From Yamagishiella unicocca (Eukaryota; Chlorophyta; Chlorophyceae; Chlamydomonadales; Volvocaceae), in the NCBI GenBank assembly GCA_003116995.1, contig BDSL01000029.1, positions 434,001-498,000 of the forward strand: a stretch of DNA of 64,000 bases. The letters run 5' to 3'. Positions 1 through 12,200 of the stretch are shown here, in pieces. The notes below the pieces were generated by a model. That model was not told where the DNA came from and searched no databases. It was given only the letters and a program-made list of their open reading frames with translations. Both the position numbers and the translations under genes were made by a program. The stretch's first letter is position 1. Every line of letters starts with the position of its first letter.

Positions 1-1819
1 CCGGCAGCACCTCCGCCGGCCTTCCCTCGAGGCCTCTCCAGCTCGGCGGCGCCGCTAGGCGCCGGCGCCGCCGGCGCCGCCGGCGCCGCAGGCGCCGGCG
101 GCTCCTCCTCCGTGTTTTGTCCTCCTCTTCGGACTTCCGGCTCCGCCCCGGTCCTTCCCCCCGGGAGCTCTGTGACGAGCGCCGTGGCGCCCATGCGATC
201 CCCGCGGCCGCCCTCGCTGACGCCGCTGGCGCTGCCCAGCGAGAAGGAGCGTGACGAGGCGCTGCGCGCGGAGCGGGCCGCCGTGGAGGCCAGCCGCAAG
301 GTGCAGGTGGACGGCCCCGCCGACGCGCGCTACCCGGTGCGTGTGTGCGCGTTCCGCATCGGCATGTTCCGCTTCAAGGGCAACCCCGAGCCGGTGGAGA
401 TGGCGTACATCACGCTGGACCACCTGGTGGGGAGGAAGTTCCCGCTGGATGCGCCAAAGGTAATAGGAGGGACGAGGGGCCGGGAGGGGGGGGCGGAGGA
501 GGGGGAGGGGGATTCGAGGGAAACCCGCGGAGGAGGGGGAGGGGGCGAGGGGCCGGGAGGGGAGGGGAATAGGGGCTTACGCCGTGGGAGTGTGGGAGCT
601 GATGTCGCTGCTGCCTGGCTTGGCGCCCGACGGAGGGCTCGCCTCTTTTCACTCCCCCTCCCCCCTGCACCTGTCACCGTGTCTCTCCCTACCGCCACCA
701 CCGCCACCACCGCCACCACCGCCACCACCGCCACCACCGCCAAACCCGCCACCACCGCCAAACCCGCCACCACCGCCACCACCGCAACCCCCGCAACCCC
801 CGCCACCTGATCCCCAGGGCAAGGGCGCCAAGGTGGGCGACGCCTCCGGCCTCCTGGACGCCTGCGACACCAGCCTGGCCGACCTGGCCTCCCTCCTGCG
901 CGACCGCTACATGCTCAACAACGCCGCCCGCCACCCGCTGCGGCAGCACCTGGACGTCGCCCGCTCCTCGCCCTCCAACCGCCGGCTGCGCCTGCTGCTG
1001 GGCGGCAGCTCCATGGGCAGCGGCGCCGGCCAGTCCCCCGGCTCCCCCGCAGCCAGCATGCTGGGCAAGTCACGAAGCATGGCGGCACGGAACGGCGGCT
1101 CCTCCTCCGCAGGAGGAGGGGGAGGGGGCGGAGGCGGGGGGGGGTCCTCGCTGGATGGCGACCTCCCCCATACACGCACACACGGCGCCGGCGGGGGGGC
1201 GGCGCTTCAGCCCTCCGGCACCATCCGCCGCGGCTCCAACCTGGTGGGGCAGTTGGTGCAGCTGGCGTCGGCGAGCATGCGCTGGGCGGCGGGGCGGGAA
1301 GGCGGCGAGGCGGCGGCGGGGGAGGCGGCGCACGGGCAGCGCACGGGCAGTGGTGGGGTGGTTAGCGTGGGGCTGGCGGCGGGGAGCGGCAGCGGCAGCA
1401 GCACTCCGCTGGGGGGGGCGGTGTCGGGGGGGGAGAGCTTGGGCAGCGTGGCGGGAGCTACGGGCTCCACGGCGGGGGGCGGGGAGGTGACGGGGGCGGA
1501 GGCGGGCGGCTGCGAGGCTATCCGCGGTGCGTCCGAGCCCCCCCGCGTCCCCCGCCCCGTTGTCGGCGCCTCCCCCCTGAGGCACATGACCGCCAGGGAC
1601 GACCCGCCGCCCGCGGAGCGCCCCGCGGACACAGCAGCAGCAGCAGCAGGGGCGGGGGCAGCAGGGGCAGGAGCAGCAGCAGGGGCTGGACCGGCAGCAG
1701 CAGCAGCAGGGGCAGGAGCAGTGGCGGCAGGGCCCGGCTCGGGCGGTGGTGCCGAGGGTCCGGGCGGGCAGGGCAAGGAGTCCGGAGCTGGTGTCGCTGC
1801 GGGGGACGAGTGCGTCTGA
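1..1819 (+). CDS. Unrecognised Ala/Gly-rich protein, 5' end possibly outside the window
   Basis: Two exons are supported. The first is open from base 1 and ends at 459 before a GTAATA donor. The second runs 818-1819 after a CCCCAG acceptor and ends in TGA. Both junctions are phase 0. An in-frame ATG at 193 would give about 422 aa, but the frame stays open to base 1, so the true start may lie upstream. The folded part is near the exon junction: a stretch of about 45 residues with PVRVCAFRIGMFRFKG and YITLDHLVGRKFPLD continues into a helical segment with DTSLADLASLLRDRYML. The rest of exon 2 is Ser/Gly/Ala-rich, including runs of Ala-Gly, and is probably disordered. I do not recognise the family. 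The intron (460-817) ends in a CCGCCACCA-type tandem repeat. No neighbour suggests a role. Confidence 0.6.
690..808. repeat. CCGCCACCA-type tandem repeat at the 3' end of an intron
   Basis: About a dozen imperfect copies of a CCGCCACCA/CCGCCAAAC unit lie directly before the acceptor at 816-817 of the first gene. The tract provides the pyrimidine-rich stretch before the acceptor. All frames stay open through it, which creates spurious long ORFs on both strands. Confidence 0.75.
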
Positions 1820-4800
1820 GCGGCGGGACGGGGCGGCAGGGCGGCAGGCAGCCGGGGGGGGACGAGTGCGGGCCGAGGGGGGCTGAACGGGCTGAGGAGT
1901 GGGGCCGCCGAGGGGGGGGGGGAGGGGAGGGGAAGGGGGGGAGGGGGGTTGCAAGGAGTTGCAAGGAGGGGGTGTGTGAGGGGGAGGAAGACTCGAGGGA
2001 GGTGGACACGGCGAGCAACGACCCGGTGGCGCCCAGTCGCGGTGGTAATGGTGGTGGTGGTGGTGGTGGTGGTGGTAATGGTGGCGGCCCGCACATACGC
2101 ACACAAACGCACACGCACATATACGGTACTGCGTCGCACTGCGCGCTGCTTGCGGGGTAGGGGCAACAGAGGCCGGGCCTCGGGGGGCCGGAGGGGTGGT
2201 GGAGGGGGGTGTGGTTCGACGTACCAGCACTGGGCTCCTCACCGTCCCTGGATACGGGCGCATCACCCCCCCCCCCCGGGATTAGCGCAAGTGGCCGAGT
2301 GAAGGGCAGGTCACCAGCAGAGGAGCGCGCGAGGTGGTGACTGGAGGTGACCGCGAGGGGGAGTTAGGAGTGTACATGCGGCACTGCGGCACTGCGGCAG
2401 GTCCTCCAGCCCATTTGGCGGCCAGCCGTGGGGCTGAAGGGCCGGTGGTGCCCTGCGGTGCTGGTGGTTGTGGTGGTGCGACATCAGGCGGGTTGGGATC
2501 CGGAGAGGGCGTGTAGCAGCGGGGACGGGGACGGAGACGGAGGCTGGGAGGAGAAAGAGGGTGTGGATGCGGGCGGAGGTGTCGTGAGGCGGAGGAGGAG
2601 GAGGAGGAGGAGGAGGAGGCTGTTCGCCGGTGTGGATCAAGTTGTTGCCATATGGCTCCGGTAGGCCGGTGCAGCTGCGGCTTGGAGCCTAGCTTCCCAA
2701 TGACGCGTCCACCGCCTAGGGGGGAGGCTGGCTGGGAGGGAGGCTGGCGCGCGCTCGACGATGTCCGCGGGAGGGCGGTAGAGGTAGCCGCTGCTCGCTT
2801 GCTTTCGGAACCTTGCTGTTTTGGGTTGCCGGTGCTGCTGGCGGGTGGAGTGCGTTGCAGCAGCCTGCATCCGACCGCGTGGCCTGGCTGATTTCTTCGC
2901 ACGATTCGATGCCTGCATTCACAGACACGCACACACAAGCATGGTCGGTCTCACGTCTCACCCAAGCATGGTCGATCTCGAGTCTCACCAGGGTCCATGC
3001 GAACCCCGTCGTTAAAAACTGTTCGCGCCAAGTCGGAAAGCATCGTGGCTCGTAGCAAAGGGGAGAGGCGCCGGCCTGTTGCGGCGGCCAGGTGTGTCTG
3101 GTCTTGAGAGATGGGCCCAGGTAGCCGGTACCGGTGTCTTGATGGGCCCGGGAGGGGTTCCCTTGCGAGACGGGCGGAAGGGAGGGGCTACGGCCCCCGC
3201 GGGCTCTCGCGGTGCCTGTGTGCAGCCAGCAGCTCGAAGCGTTCAGGGCGGCGGTGTTGGCGGCCATGCCGCAGTGCCCCTGCCTGCTGGCAGTGAGGGG
3301 GTAAAGGATATTTCTCGAATCCACGGTCGACAAACCAGGGGCGGTGAAGGTGGTGGTTCAGAAGTGAGGGCGGCAATGAGGGAGGCGCCCCCGAGGGTGC
3401 TTCTGGCTCTGGCGGGTTGGGGCGCTGCGCTGTGCGGCCGCGTCCTAGTGCCAGGAGTGGAGTGGAGCACGAGGGAATGAAGCGGGGGCATGAAGGGGGC
3501 GGAGCACGAGCCAGACAAAGCTGTGGCGCACGGAGTGTGGCTTTGCGGCCTCGCCTAAATTCTAAGTAGTATCATCATCATCATTGTCGTACAGAGGGGT
3601 GTGCAGCGGCGCGACCACGTGGCGCCCGTGTGCCCCCCACCCCCCAACCAGAGTGTAACCGATGTCGTGTGCCAGGCCTTCTCGTTCAGAGGCAGAACAG
3701 CGGACCACCACTTGGCACCGCGCCACTGCGGTACCACCACTGCCGGCACTGCAGTACCTCTGCGTCTTTCCAGCAGCGCCACGACTGCACAATGCTTTGC
3801 CGGTACCTGTTGACAGCCGATTGGCGATGTACCGGTGATGGCGCTACCGCTCAGGTGGAAGCCGTCGACGAGTCCTGGGCGAGCGCTAAGGGCGTGCCCC
3901 TCTGCAAGGACAAGATCACTACCGGACGCGGTTGGGGGGGTGGGGGGCCACCAGGCTGCTGTCGCAGACTGTGCGGCACCATGCCCTACCATGCCATGTC
4001 TGTACGGCAGCCCGGTTAGATCGGCGATGGTGACGCCTGCATAGGCGCTGTATGATCTCGTATGGTGCTGTGACACCACCCGGGTAGGAAGGCACGGATA
4101 GGGCATGGAAGCGTCGGCGGACAGGCTGGGGCGTCCTATCTCGCGAGGAGGAAGACACGGTGACACATTTACGGAACTGGACCTCCGCAGACAGCGCAAG
4201 TCGTCGCCTCACTCGCCTTGCGACAACATCTGAGCAGTGCGAGCTATTTGTGGTAGCTAGAGGCCGCCGTCCTGCTCCATCTTCCCGCAGGGCGTTTCCT
4301 TCTCTTCCTCTCCTCCCGAAAGCGCCTCTCCGGGGCCAGGGGGCAGCATCGCCCAGAGGCAGGATTGTGGGGTTACAATAGAAGGACCGGTAACGCAGGA
4401 TTGGGGGGTGGCGTGAAAACCGTTGACACGAAAAGACAGGATAGTGGGCGCATGGTAGGCGGACAGCGAGGATGCGGGGGGCGAGAGCACCGGCGGCAGT
4501 GGACATGATTACATAAGCCCCAGCGCGCTATCCGGGCAATGGACGAGCGATTACGTTGAGTATAAGGCCCCCCATCACGCGCCGCTACGACCGCCGTGTA
4601 TGCATGAAGGGTGTGAAGCACTTCATGCGCACGCGATGCAACCACCACAACCAACAACCAACACAACAACCAGTTCCCCGACACTAACCCGCGACGGTAA
4701 CCTGCACCTCCCGCAGGAAGGACCTACCATGCCGTACCGCAACTTTCCGTACACACAGCAAAATACGGCGGGGGACTGGATGAGGGCACTTAACCCGTGA

Positions 4801-6296
4801 CAGAGAAAATGTAAGGCTGATAGGATTTTAGGAAAGCTGCACGCAACCCTTCAAAGCGCGGACGCGTCCGCTTTCCGACATGAGGCAAAAGAATCGCTCT
4901 CCTGTTGCAAATCGCCGTCCGACCCTGCACTGTCCTCCGACCACACACACCCTCTCACAGAGCCACCACTCGCTCCATGCTCCCCTCCTCTGACGCCATC
5001 TCACCGACGACTCCTAAAACACCCTCCTCGCCCGTCACGGCGGTTCCTAGCTCCCCCAGGCAGCAACCTCCCCCCCCACCGCCAGCGCACAAGTGCGGCT
5101 CCGGGTCGGGCAGGGTCGCAGCCCTCAGTGTAGAGGTGCTGGGTGCACCTAGCTGGGGCACTGAGCCAGTCGCCGGTGCCCCCCCCCGCGAGAGACATGA
5201 CTCATGAATCCCTAGCGCCCGTCATCATGTGCCGTTCTCCCCCCCCGACCGGCCGTGGATTCGCGGATTTTCTTATCAATCCCCCCCGACGTACGGCACA
5301 TGACCGTCCTGCTCGCCCCTCGTCTCCGCCACCCTCCCGGCCTTTCCATCGCGGTCGCAATCTCGACTCGAAACGCACTCAACTGCACGCAATAACGACC
5401 TCCCAACGGCTCCCGTGCCGTAACAACCGTTGGCCGTTGGCGAGAGGCCGGGGCGGCCGCTCCGGGGCACTGCAACCGCCGCAGCGCGACTCCCGCAAAC
5501 ACAACAACTACTACCGGTATAAGTACGGCACAGGAGCGCGAAGCCTCACAGCGACTACCAATCCCAAACGCAGTGCGGTTGCGGGAGTCCATCAGCTTCT
5601 CCTCACCGGTACGACATCATACGGCAATCACACACCTCCTCTTCCGTCACTGTTCGTACGTTCATACCATATGTCCTTCATCGCAGGAGCCGGCAGGAGC
5701 CCACTCCCGTCCTCCCGGCCACATCTGCAACTCTTCACGGCACTAAGAAACGTCATCACAGTTCTTCTTCGGACACGGCAAGGTACCGCGCAGATCCGCC
5801 GCTCCTTAGAAACCGAGCTACGGTACAACAGACTCGGGATAACGGTACAGCTGGCGCCTAGACACCGCACACGCTCTGCACCCCTCCGTTCCTCCCTCCT
5901 CGCAAAAACACACGGTATGACAGAATGCAGGACGAGCTTGCGCGTTGGGAAGCTACCGGAGGGTCCCGTTGGGAGGCGGGAGCCTCCCTCCCTCCGTCTA
6001 TCTTCGCAGCTCGTGCTTGAGAACAAAAAATACGTTTATTGATGTTTATTTAACAGCAAAGGATGTTCGGGGCGACACCATTCCAGACAGCACCGGGGCG
6101 ACTACACGTTCCTGGCTTTTGAATAATCCCAGCTATGACTCGGAACCAGCCCACACTACTGCTGCTGCTGCCTGTCCTTTTCCTTTGTGCCCCCGCAGCT
6201 GCTGGCAGCTCGGGGATCCGGAGGCCCAGCGGAGTGGGGAGGGAGGGAGCCCCAGCGGCAGTAGCAGCGGCAGCGGCGCCGCGCGAGGGGCCCCCC
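1820..6296. other. Spacer between convergent genes, 3' UTRs, no convincing gene
   Basis: The stretch lies between the stop of the first gene and the stop of GWD, which face each other. It holds simple GGT and GGA repeats (about 2041-2085 and 2595-2620). Small dispersed-repeat fragments lie near 3310-3330, 4410-4460 and 5250-5280. TGTAA occurs on the plus strand at 3654-3658 and 4810-4814, and on the minus strand at 4509-4513 and 4373-4377. These are possible but distant poly(A) signals. A 299-aa plus-strand ORF at 5143-6042 has no recognisable domain and looks like chance. Confidence 0.6.
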
Positions 6297-9200
6297 TCAC
6301 ACCTGCGGCCGGGTCTGGACCACCGTGATGGAGCCGTCGGGGGCGACAACCCCCTCGATGTCCTGCAGCGGCGGCAGGAGGGGGGGGGGAGGAGGAGGGA
6401 GGAGGACACAAGGGGGGGGTGAGGTGGGGCGCGGAGGGGCACTGCTCGGTCAGAGGTGCCGCAGCAAGGGAGGACCCTCCCGCTTCCCGAACCCCTCGAG
6501 TCGGCACGAGCTACCCGGAGAGGGGCCGGGGCGGCTCAGATGCAATTGCCTCCAGGGTGGGGCCCGCAGCAGCAGCAGCACCCCCGCATGATGCTGATGG
6601 GCGCGTGGTCAACGCCCACAGAACACCCCCCCCCCGGGGTTCACCCGACCGCCTCGTCAACTGGCGTCCCTTCCACAGCAGCCCCCTCCCCCCTTGCAGA
6701 CAGGGCAGCGCCGCCCCTACGTCGCATGAAAGCCTGCCTCCTTGCCGCTGCCCGCCCTCCCTCCCCCCTGCCGCTGCCCGCCCTCCCCCTGGCCGCCCAC
6801 CTGTGCGGAGCCCAGCGCCGTCTCCATGTCGGCACCCAGGCGGCACACCCGCGAAAAGAGCTTGCGCCTGGGGGTGACCAGGAGGGGGGGCATTGGTAAT
6901 CGGGGGGGGGGGAGCATTGGTAATCGGGGGGGTGGGTGTACGGGTGGAGGGACCAGCTGCCACCGCGGGCCACCAGCGCCGCACGTATAACCCTCTCCGC
7001 ACGCACGCACGCAGGCAGGCAGGCAGGCAGGGGTGGCACGAGGCGCTGACCGACGCCGGGCAGTTCTGAGGGTAGGACTTGCCCTAGGTGGAGCGCAGGA
7101 GGCCCCTGCCGGCCCCCAGCCAGACACGGCTGGACACCTGCCGCTGCCCCTACCCACCTCCCATCCGCCCACCCTTCCTGCCCCCTTATGACCCCTCCCC
7201 TCCGACCCCCCTCTCCCGCCTCCCATCCAGACCCCCTTCCACTCCCTCCCCCCTCCCCCCGCTGCCCACCTGAACCCCGGGTCCTGCACCAGCTTGTCCT
7301 CCATGTAGTCGATCTTGGTGAGCATGGACAGATCCATGGTGATGCTGTCGTACAGACCAGCGCCTGGGTACCGGGATGCGCACACGGGGGGGGGAGAGGG
7401 CGAAGAGAGGAAAACCCGGGAGGAGGGGAAAAGAGGGGGTGATCTTCCGTGTTGCGAGTACGAGTAACTGAGAGCGCTAGCGGCATGGTGGCTATCACCC
7501 CCAGTCTCCAGCCGCTGCTACCCCAGTCAGGGCACATCCCCCTCCACTCACTCCACCCCTTCCACAACCCCTCCGCTCCCCCACCTGCGTATCCCTCCAC
7601 CCCACCGCTCCCCCTCCGCTCCCCCACCTGCGTATCCCTCCAGGTCCTCGCCGTTGGAGTCGGAGCGGAAGATGAGCGTGTCCCTCACGAACATGGCCTC
7701 GCTCTTGGACGCGTAGCACAGCACCTCGGGGGACTCCAGACCCGCTGCGTCCTTGGTGGCCTTGAACGCCACCGCGCTGCCGGGGACCATGCCGCTCACA
7801 AGGGACTCGCCTGGCGCAGGAGGGGGGGGAGGAAGGATACTGTCAAGGGTCGACGGATTGCCCCTTGCCTCGCATTGCTACCCCCTACCCGCCCGGTCCC
7901 TCCCCCCAACCCTATCGCCCACAACCTAGCCTGGTCACAGGGGCAGAGATCGGCGAGCCAAACACAGCCCTCCTGAGTCCTGACCGGCCCTGCCCGCACT
8001 GCTCCCCCAAGTTGGTACGGAAACCCGCCACTTGTGTGCGCCCTGCGCCGGCGATATCCTGTGGCGATATTCTGTGACCCATCCCTCCTTCCCCACCCAT
8101 GCCGACCCACGGGTTTCCTCTCACTCCCCCCCAGGCACAGCACCATCCCTTTCCCCTCCGGCCCCCCCCCCGGCCCCCCCGCTCCCCCCCGATGTTCAAC
8201 GCCTTGGTTTGCCAGCCGTGGGCTCGCGGATTATACTCCCCCCCCTGCTCACCCCGCCCCTTGACCAGCTCGCAAAACACCCCGCCCCCACCCCGCCCCC
8301 CTGCTCACCCAGCCCCTTGACCAGCTCGCAGAACACCTCCCGCTCGTCGTTGTTGGAGGGGTTCCTGGTGTGGATGACGAAGGCGTACTGCGCGGGAACC
8401 ACCCGCTGCACCAGCACCGCCATGCGCACGCTGTCGAAGTCCAGTCCGGCCTTGCGGAGGGAGTAGTAGGCCCGGTCGTTGTACTTGGACGCCCACACGC
8501 CGCGCAGGGCCTCAAGCGCCAGGGCCCAGCGCTCCTCAGTCTCGGGAGGGGGGATACCTTATGTGGCGGGTGGGTGGGGTGGGGTGGGTGGGTGGTGGGT
8601 GACCAGGGGTATGTGTGTGTTTGCGGCGAGGGGTGGGTTACAGAAAAGAATCGGTGGGAACCGAGTAGGAAATGTTTGGTACTCTCGTTTGGAAACACAC
8701 GCATGTGTGAGGGAGGAGCCTCAGCGACCCCCAGCCGTCGGGAGAGAGCAGCCGCACCTCACACCACCCCCTAGGTTGCACCCCCCCCCCTCCCGTCTCC
8801 TCGCCTGCTAGCCTTGCCCCCCTGTCCCGCATCTTCACGCCCCATATTTTCTCACTTCCTCCCTCCGTCATACAGGCCTCCGCCGTACAACGCCGTACAA
8901 CGCCGTACCAGCCCGCGTCCCCGTCTCCCCGTATATCCGTCCTCCCCTTTCCTGCCTCCGCCTCTTTCGCCGCGCCGCTGGGGCCTCTTCGTTGCTTTGA
9001 CCCCTGTCCACCCGCTCCGCGCCTGGATGTTGTTCCTAACGCCCCCTGCTGCCCCTTGCCCGCATGCTTCGCGTCGACCGCCTTCCCCACCCGCTCTGGG
9101 CCCTGGTCAGGTGAGTTCCGCCGCTGGGTTGGGCCTCTGTTCTGGTAGTTTTTTGCTAGTCGTTGCGTTCTTGTCTGCGGGCGTCGGGACCTGCGTCTGG

Positions 9201-12200
9201 GCTTTCGCGTCCCCCATGGCGGCGCGGCGCGGCTTCGGCCTCCTCTCCTGGACGACCGCGGACCTTCTCTGGTAATGACCGGCTTCCTCACGCATCTGGT
9301 CGGTATTCGGGCGGGTCGGGACTGGGACTCCGACTAGGACTGGGACTGGGACCGGACCGCGATGTCCGCTCTCCCATAGCGCACCAACTCCCACAGTTCT
9401 CCTGATAGCGCCCAAAACCGGATCTGCGAAAAGTTTACGTGCGTCGCGCGGGGTCCTCGCTTCCTTTCGTCTCGCCGTAGCCGATATAGCTTAGCCGCCA
9501 AAGGTCATATTACGACCTTCGGCTTTCGTATCCCCAACCCAGTTCTCCAGCATGCATCTCAAAACTTCTGTTTTAAACGATTTTTTTCGGACATCCACGG
9601 GTTTCCCTCGAACCCCCCTGCCGGTCGTACGTCCCAGTGCTCCACCATGCGCCCACTATCCTGTCTTTTCGTGTCAACGATTTTCACGCCACCCCCCAAA
9701 CCCGCTCCCCCCCCGCCGGGTCTCTCACCTGCTGTCCGCATCGCCTTCTCCAGCTCGTCTCGCACCTGCTTGGGCACCACCACCTGCATGGCCATGCGCC
9801 GGCACTCACCCAGCAGCTCCGCGGGCGAGGGCTGCGAGGCGGCAGCCGGGGGGGGCGAGGAGGCGCCTGCCTTGCCGCCGCCGAGCCCCACCAGCGAGCC
9901 CAGGCCGCCCAGCAGCCCGGGCCCCCCGGCAGCCCCACCAGCTGCCGGCGTCCTGCCCGCCACCCGCGCCACCGTGCTGGCGAGTCGCTCCTTCAGTGGC
10001 TTATTCTCGGGCAGCTCGAGCGCCTGGGGAAGCGCGGGTCGGGGGTGGTGGTGTGAAACCGGTGACACGAAAAACGACAACGGGGGGTGGGAGGGGTTGA
10101 GAGGAAACCCGTAGGTCGGCACTGAAGGGTATCGTGTAACCGGCCTCTACGCCACCCACCTGTTCGAAGCAGCCGAAGGGCAGGGTGACCGACGCCGGCA
10201 GGTTGATGTCCGGCGGCAGCCTGCCCCTCAGATTGGCCAGGTTCTTAGACTTAGCGCCCACCACACCGTCCTTGTAGTCGTCCATGCCCACCACCCAGCG
10301 GCCGCTCCAGGTGGGTACCTCGATCTTGAGGCCTGGGGAAAGGGAAGGGGAGGGGGAGCAGGAGGGCCGGGGAAGGAACCGTTGAACATGAAAAACGAAA
10401 GATATGAGAAAACGAAAGATATGAAAAGACGATAAGGGTGTGGGGGGCCATCAGCACCCCCACGCAGCCAGCGATAGGACCCAGTCCCCGCCTGCCAACA
10501 AATCATGTTGCAAGCCGCTGGACCGCCTGCATACACGGACACCGCAGCTCCTTCGGCACGAACCCCGTCAGGCTGCATGTTGCACAAAAACTACTTCCCG
10601 AGGAGCCTCTTCACGGATACACCGAAATTAGTTCCGAGGAGCCTCTTCTGTGTCGGATACACCGACACACAGTCGTCGCGCGGCTTCCTACCCTTGGTTG
10701 GCTTGGAGGCGGCCGCATGCGCCGCGGCCGCTGCGTCGCTCCCCGCCGCATGCGGCTGCACCTCCGACCAGCTGACTGCCCCGCTGGCCGAGGGGGTGAA
10801 GTGGAGCCACTTGCCCTTGGCCTGCGCAGGGACCCGGGGGAGACACGGATGGGGGGTCAAGGGGGGTTACAAGTAAAGAACCGGGGGGGGGGTATGCGAG
10901 AGCTTACGTCGGCCAAAGTACTGCAAGCACGTGTGTGCTTGTGTGGATGTTTTGAGAAAGACGTCCAACACTTCATCCCCGGCTGCTCTCGAGCACTGGA
11001 CAGGCAGCGGAGTGGCAGCACCACCACCGGCCCCGGGGGGATGTCTGGGCCGGGTTCGGGTGGTAGGAACCATGTTGGTGTACACTTGCTTCCTAGGTTG
11101 CGGGCGGAGACAGTGCACTCGCAGCGCCCCACCAGCGGCAGCCAAACCCCACCCCACCCCCCTCCCCACGAGGTGCCGTCCGTACACCCTTTCAACGCCC
11201 TCCGCTGTCCCGCAAACCCACCCCACCCGGCCCCCTCCGCGCACCTCACGCAGCTGCTTCAGCGGCCCCTCGTCGTGGCATGTGGCGAACAGGACCTTCA
11301 TGTTGCGAGCCCGCACGGACACGTGGGACAGCACGTCGGGGGCGTCCGGCGTGATGACGGCGACCACACCCTCGGGGATCTCCTCCTCGCCCGTGACCTG
11401 TGGGGAGTCGGGAGTCGGGGGCGGAGGGGTGCAGGGAGGGAACCGTTGGACACGTCATCAGCAACAGAGAGCGGAATCGTTGAATGTGAAATCTAAAGAA
11501 GGGGGTATCTACTGGGAGGGAAAAGAGTTTGGGAGACGCGTGTTAAGAGTTTAGGAGACGTGTGTAAGAGGAAACCTTGCCGGAGAGCTCGGTCTGATGG
11601 CCAGACTCTCGGACGACTCCGGGGGGTTGCGGGGAAACCCGTATGTGAGGAAGCCCGGGGAGTGGGGCGAGGAAGAGGACCGAGGTCTTCCACACGGGCG
11701 CAAATCAGATGCATCCCGAACGCCCCGGCTGCGAGGCAGGAAGGCGACCCGGCTGCGGTCGTGCAGCCGGTTGTGGTGACGGCTGCGGAAGCAGCAGCAG
11801 CAGCGGGTGCTGTCCCTCCCCCGAGTGCGGCCGAGTGCGGAGGGGGGCCGGGGGGCCCCACCCACCCCCACCTACACCCACACCCACCCAGGCCTCGAAA
11901 CCCACACCCACCCACCTGCTGCGCCACCAGCACCGTGGGGGTGTCGTACGTCTTCTCCTGCACCTCGTGGAGCCCCGAAACCACCTCCACGACGCCCGTG
12001 GCCTCCACGGGGCTGATCACCTGGGGGGGGGAGAGAGGGCAAGGAGGGGGTTTTGAGGAAGACCCGGCTACACGAAAAGGAACAACTGAGGGCAGAAACG
12101 AACCGGTGGAAAACGCGAGAAAAGTAGGAGGACAGGAGAAGGGGGCGGTCAGCGCGGCACGGCGGGCGCTGCAGCCGCGCGGACCCACCGTTCCCAACTC

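Noticed and set aside
1070..2266. 398-codon minus-strand ORF over the first gene
   Set aside because: Cys/Pro/Arg-rich shadow of Ala/Gly codons on the other strand, without splice or domain support.
5143..6042. 299-codon plus-strand ORF downstream of GWD
   Set aside because: No domain-like sequence, irregular composition, and it lies where the 3' UTR of the minus-strand GWD gene is expected.
8814..9291. ORFs of 150-217 codons inside copies A, B and C of the repeat element
   Set aside because: They are conserved only because the DNA copies are nearly identical; no transposase, reverse transcriptase or other motif is present on either strand.
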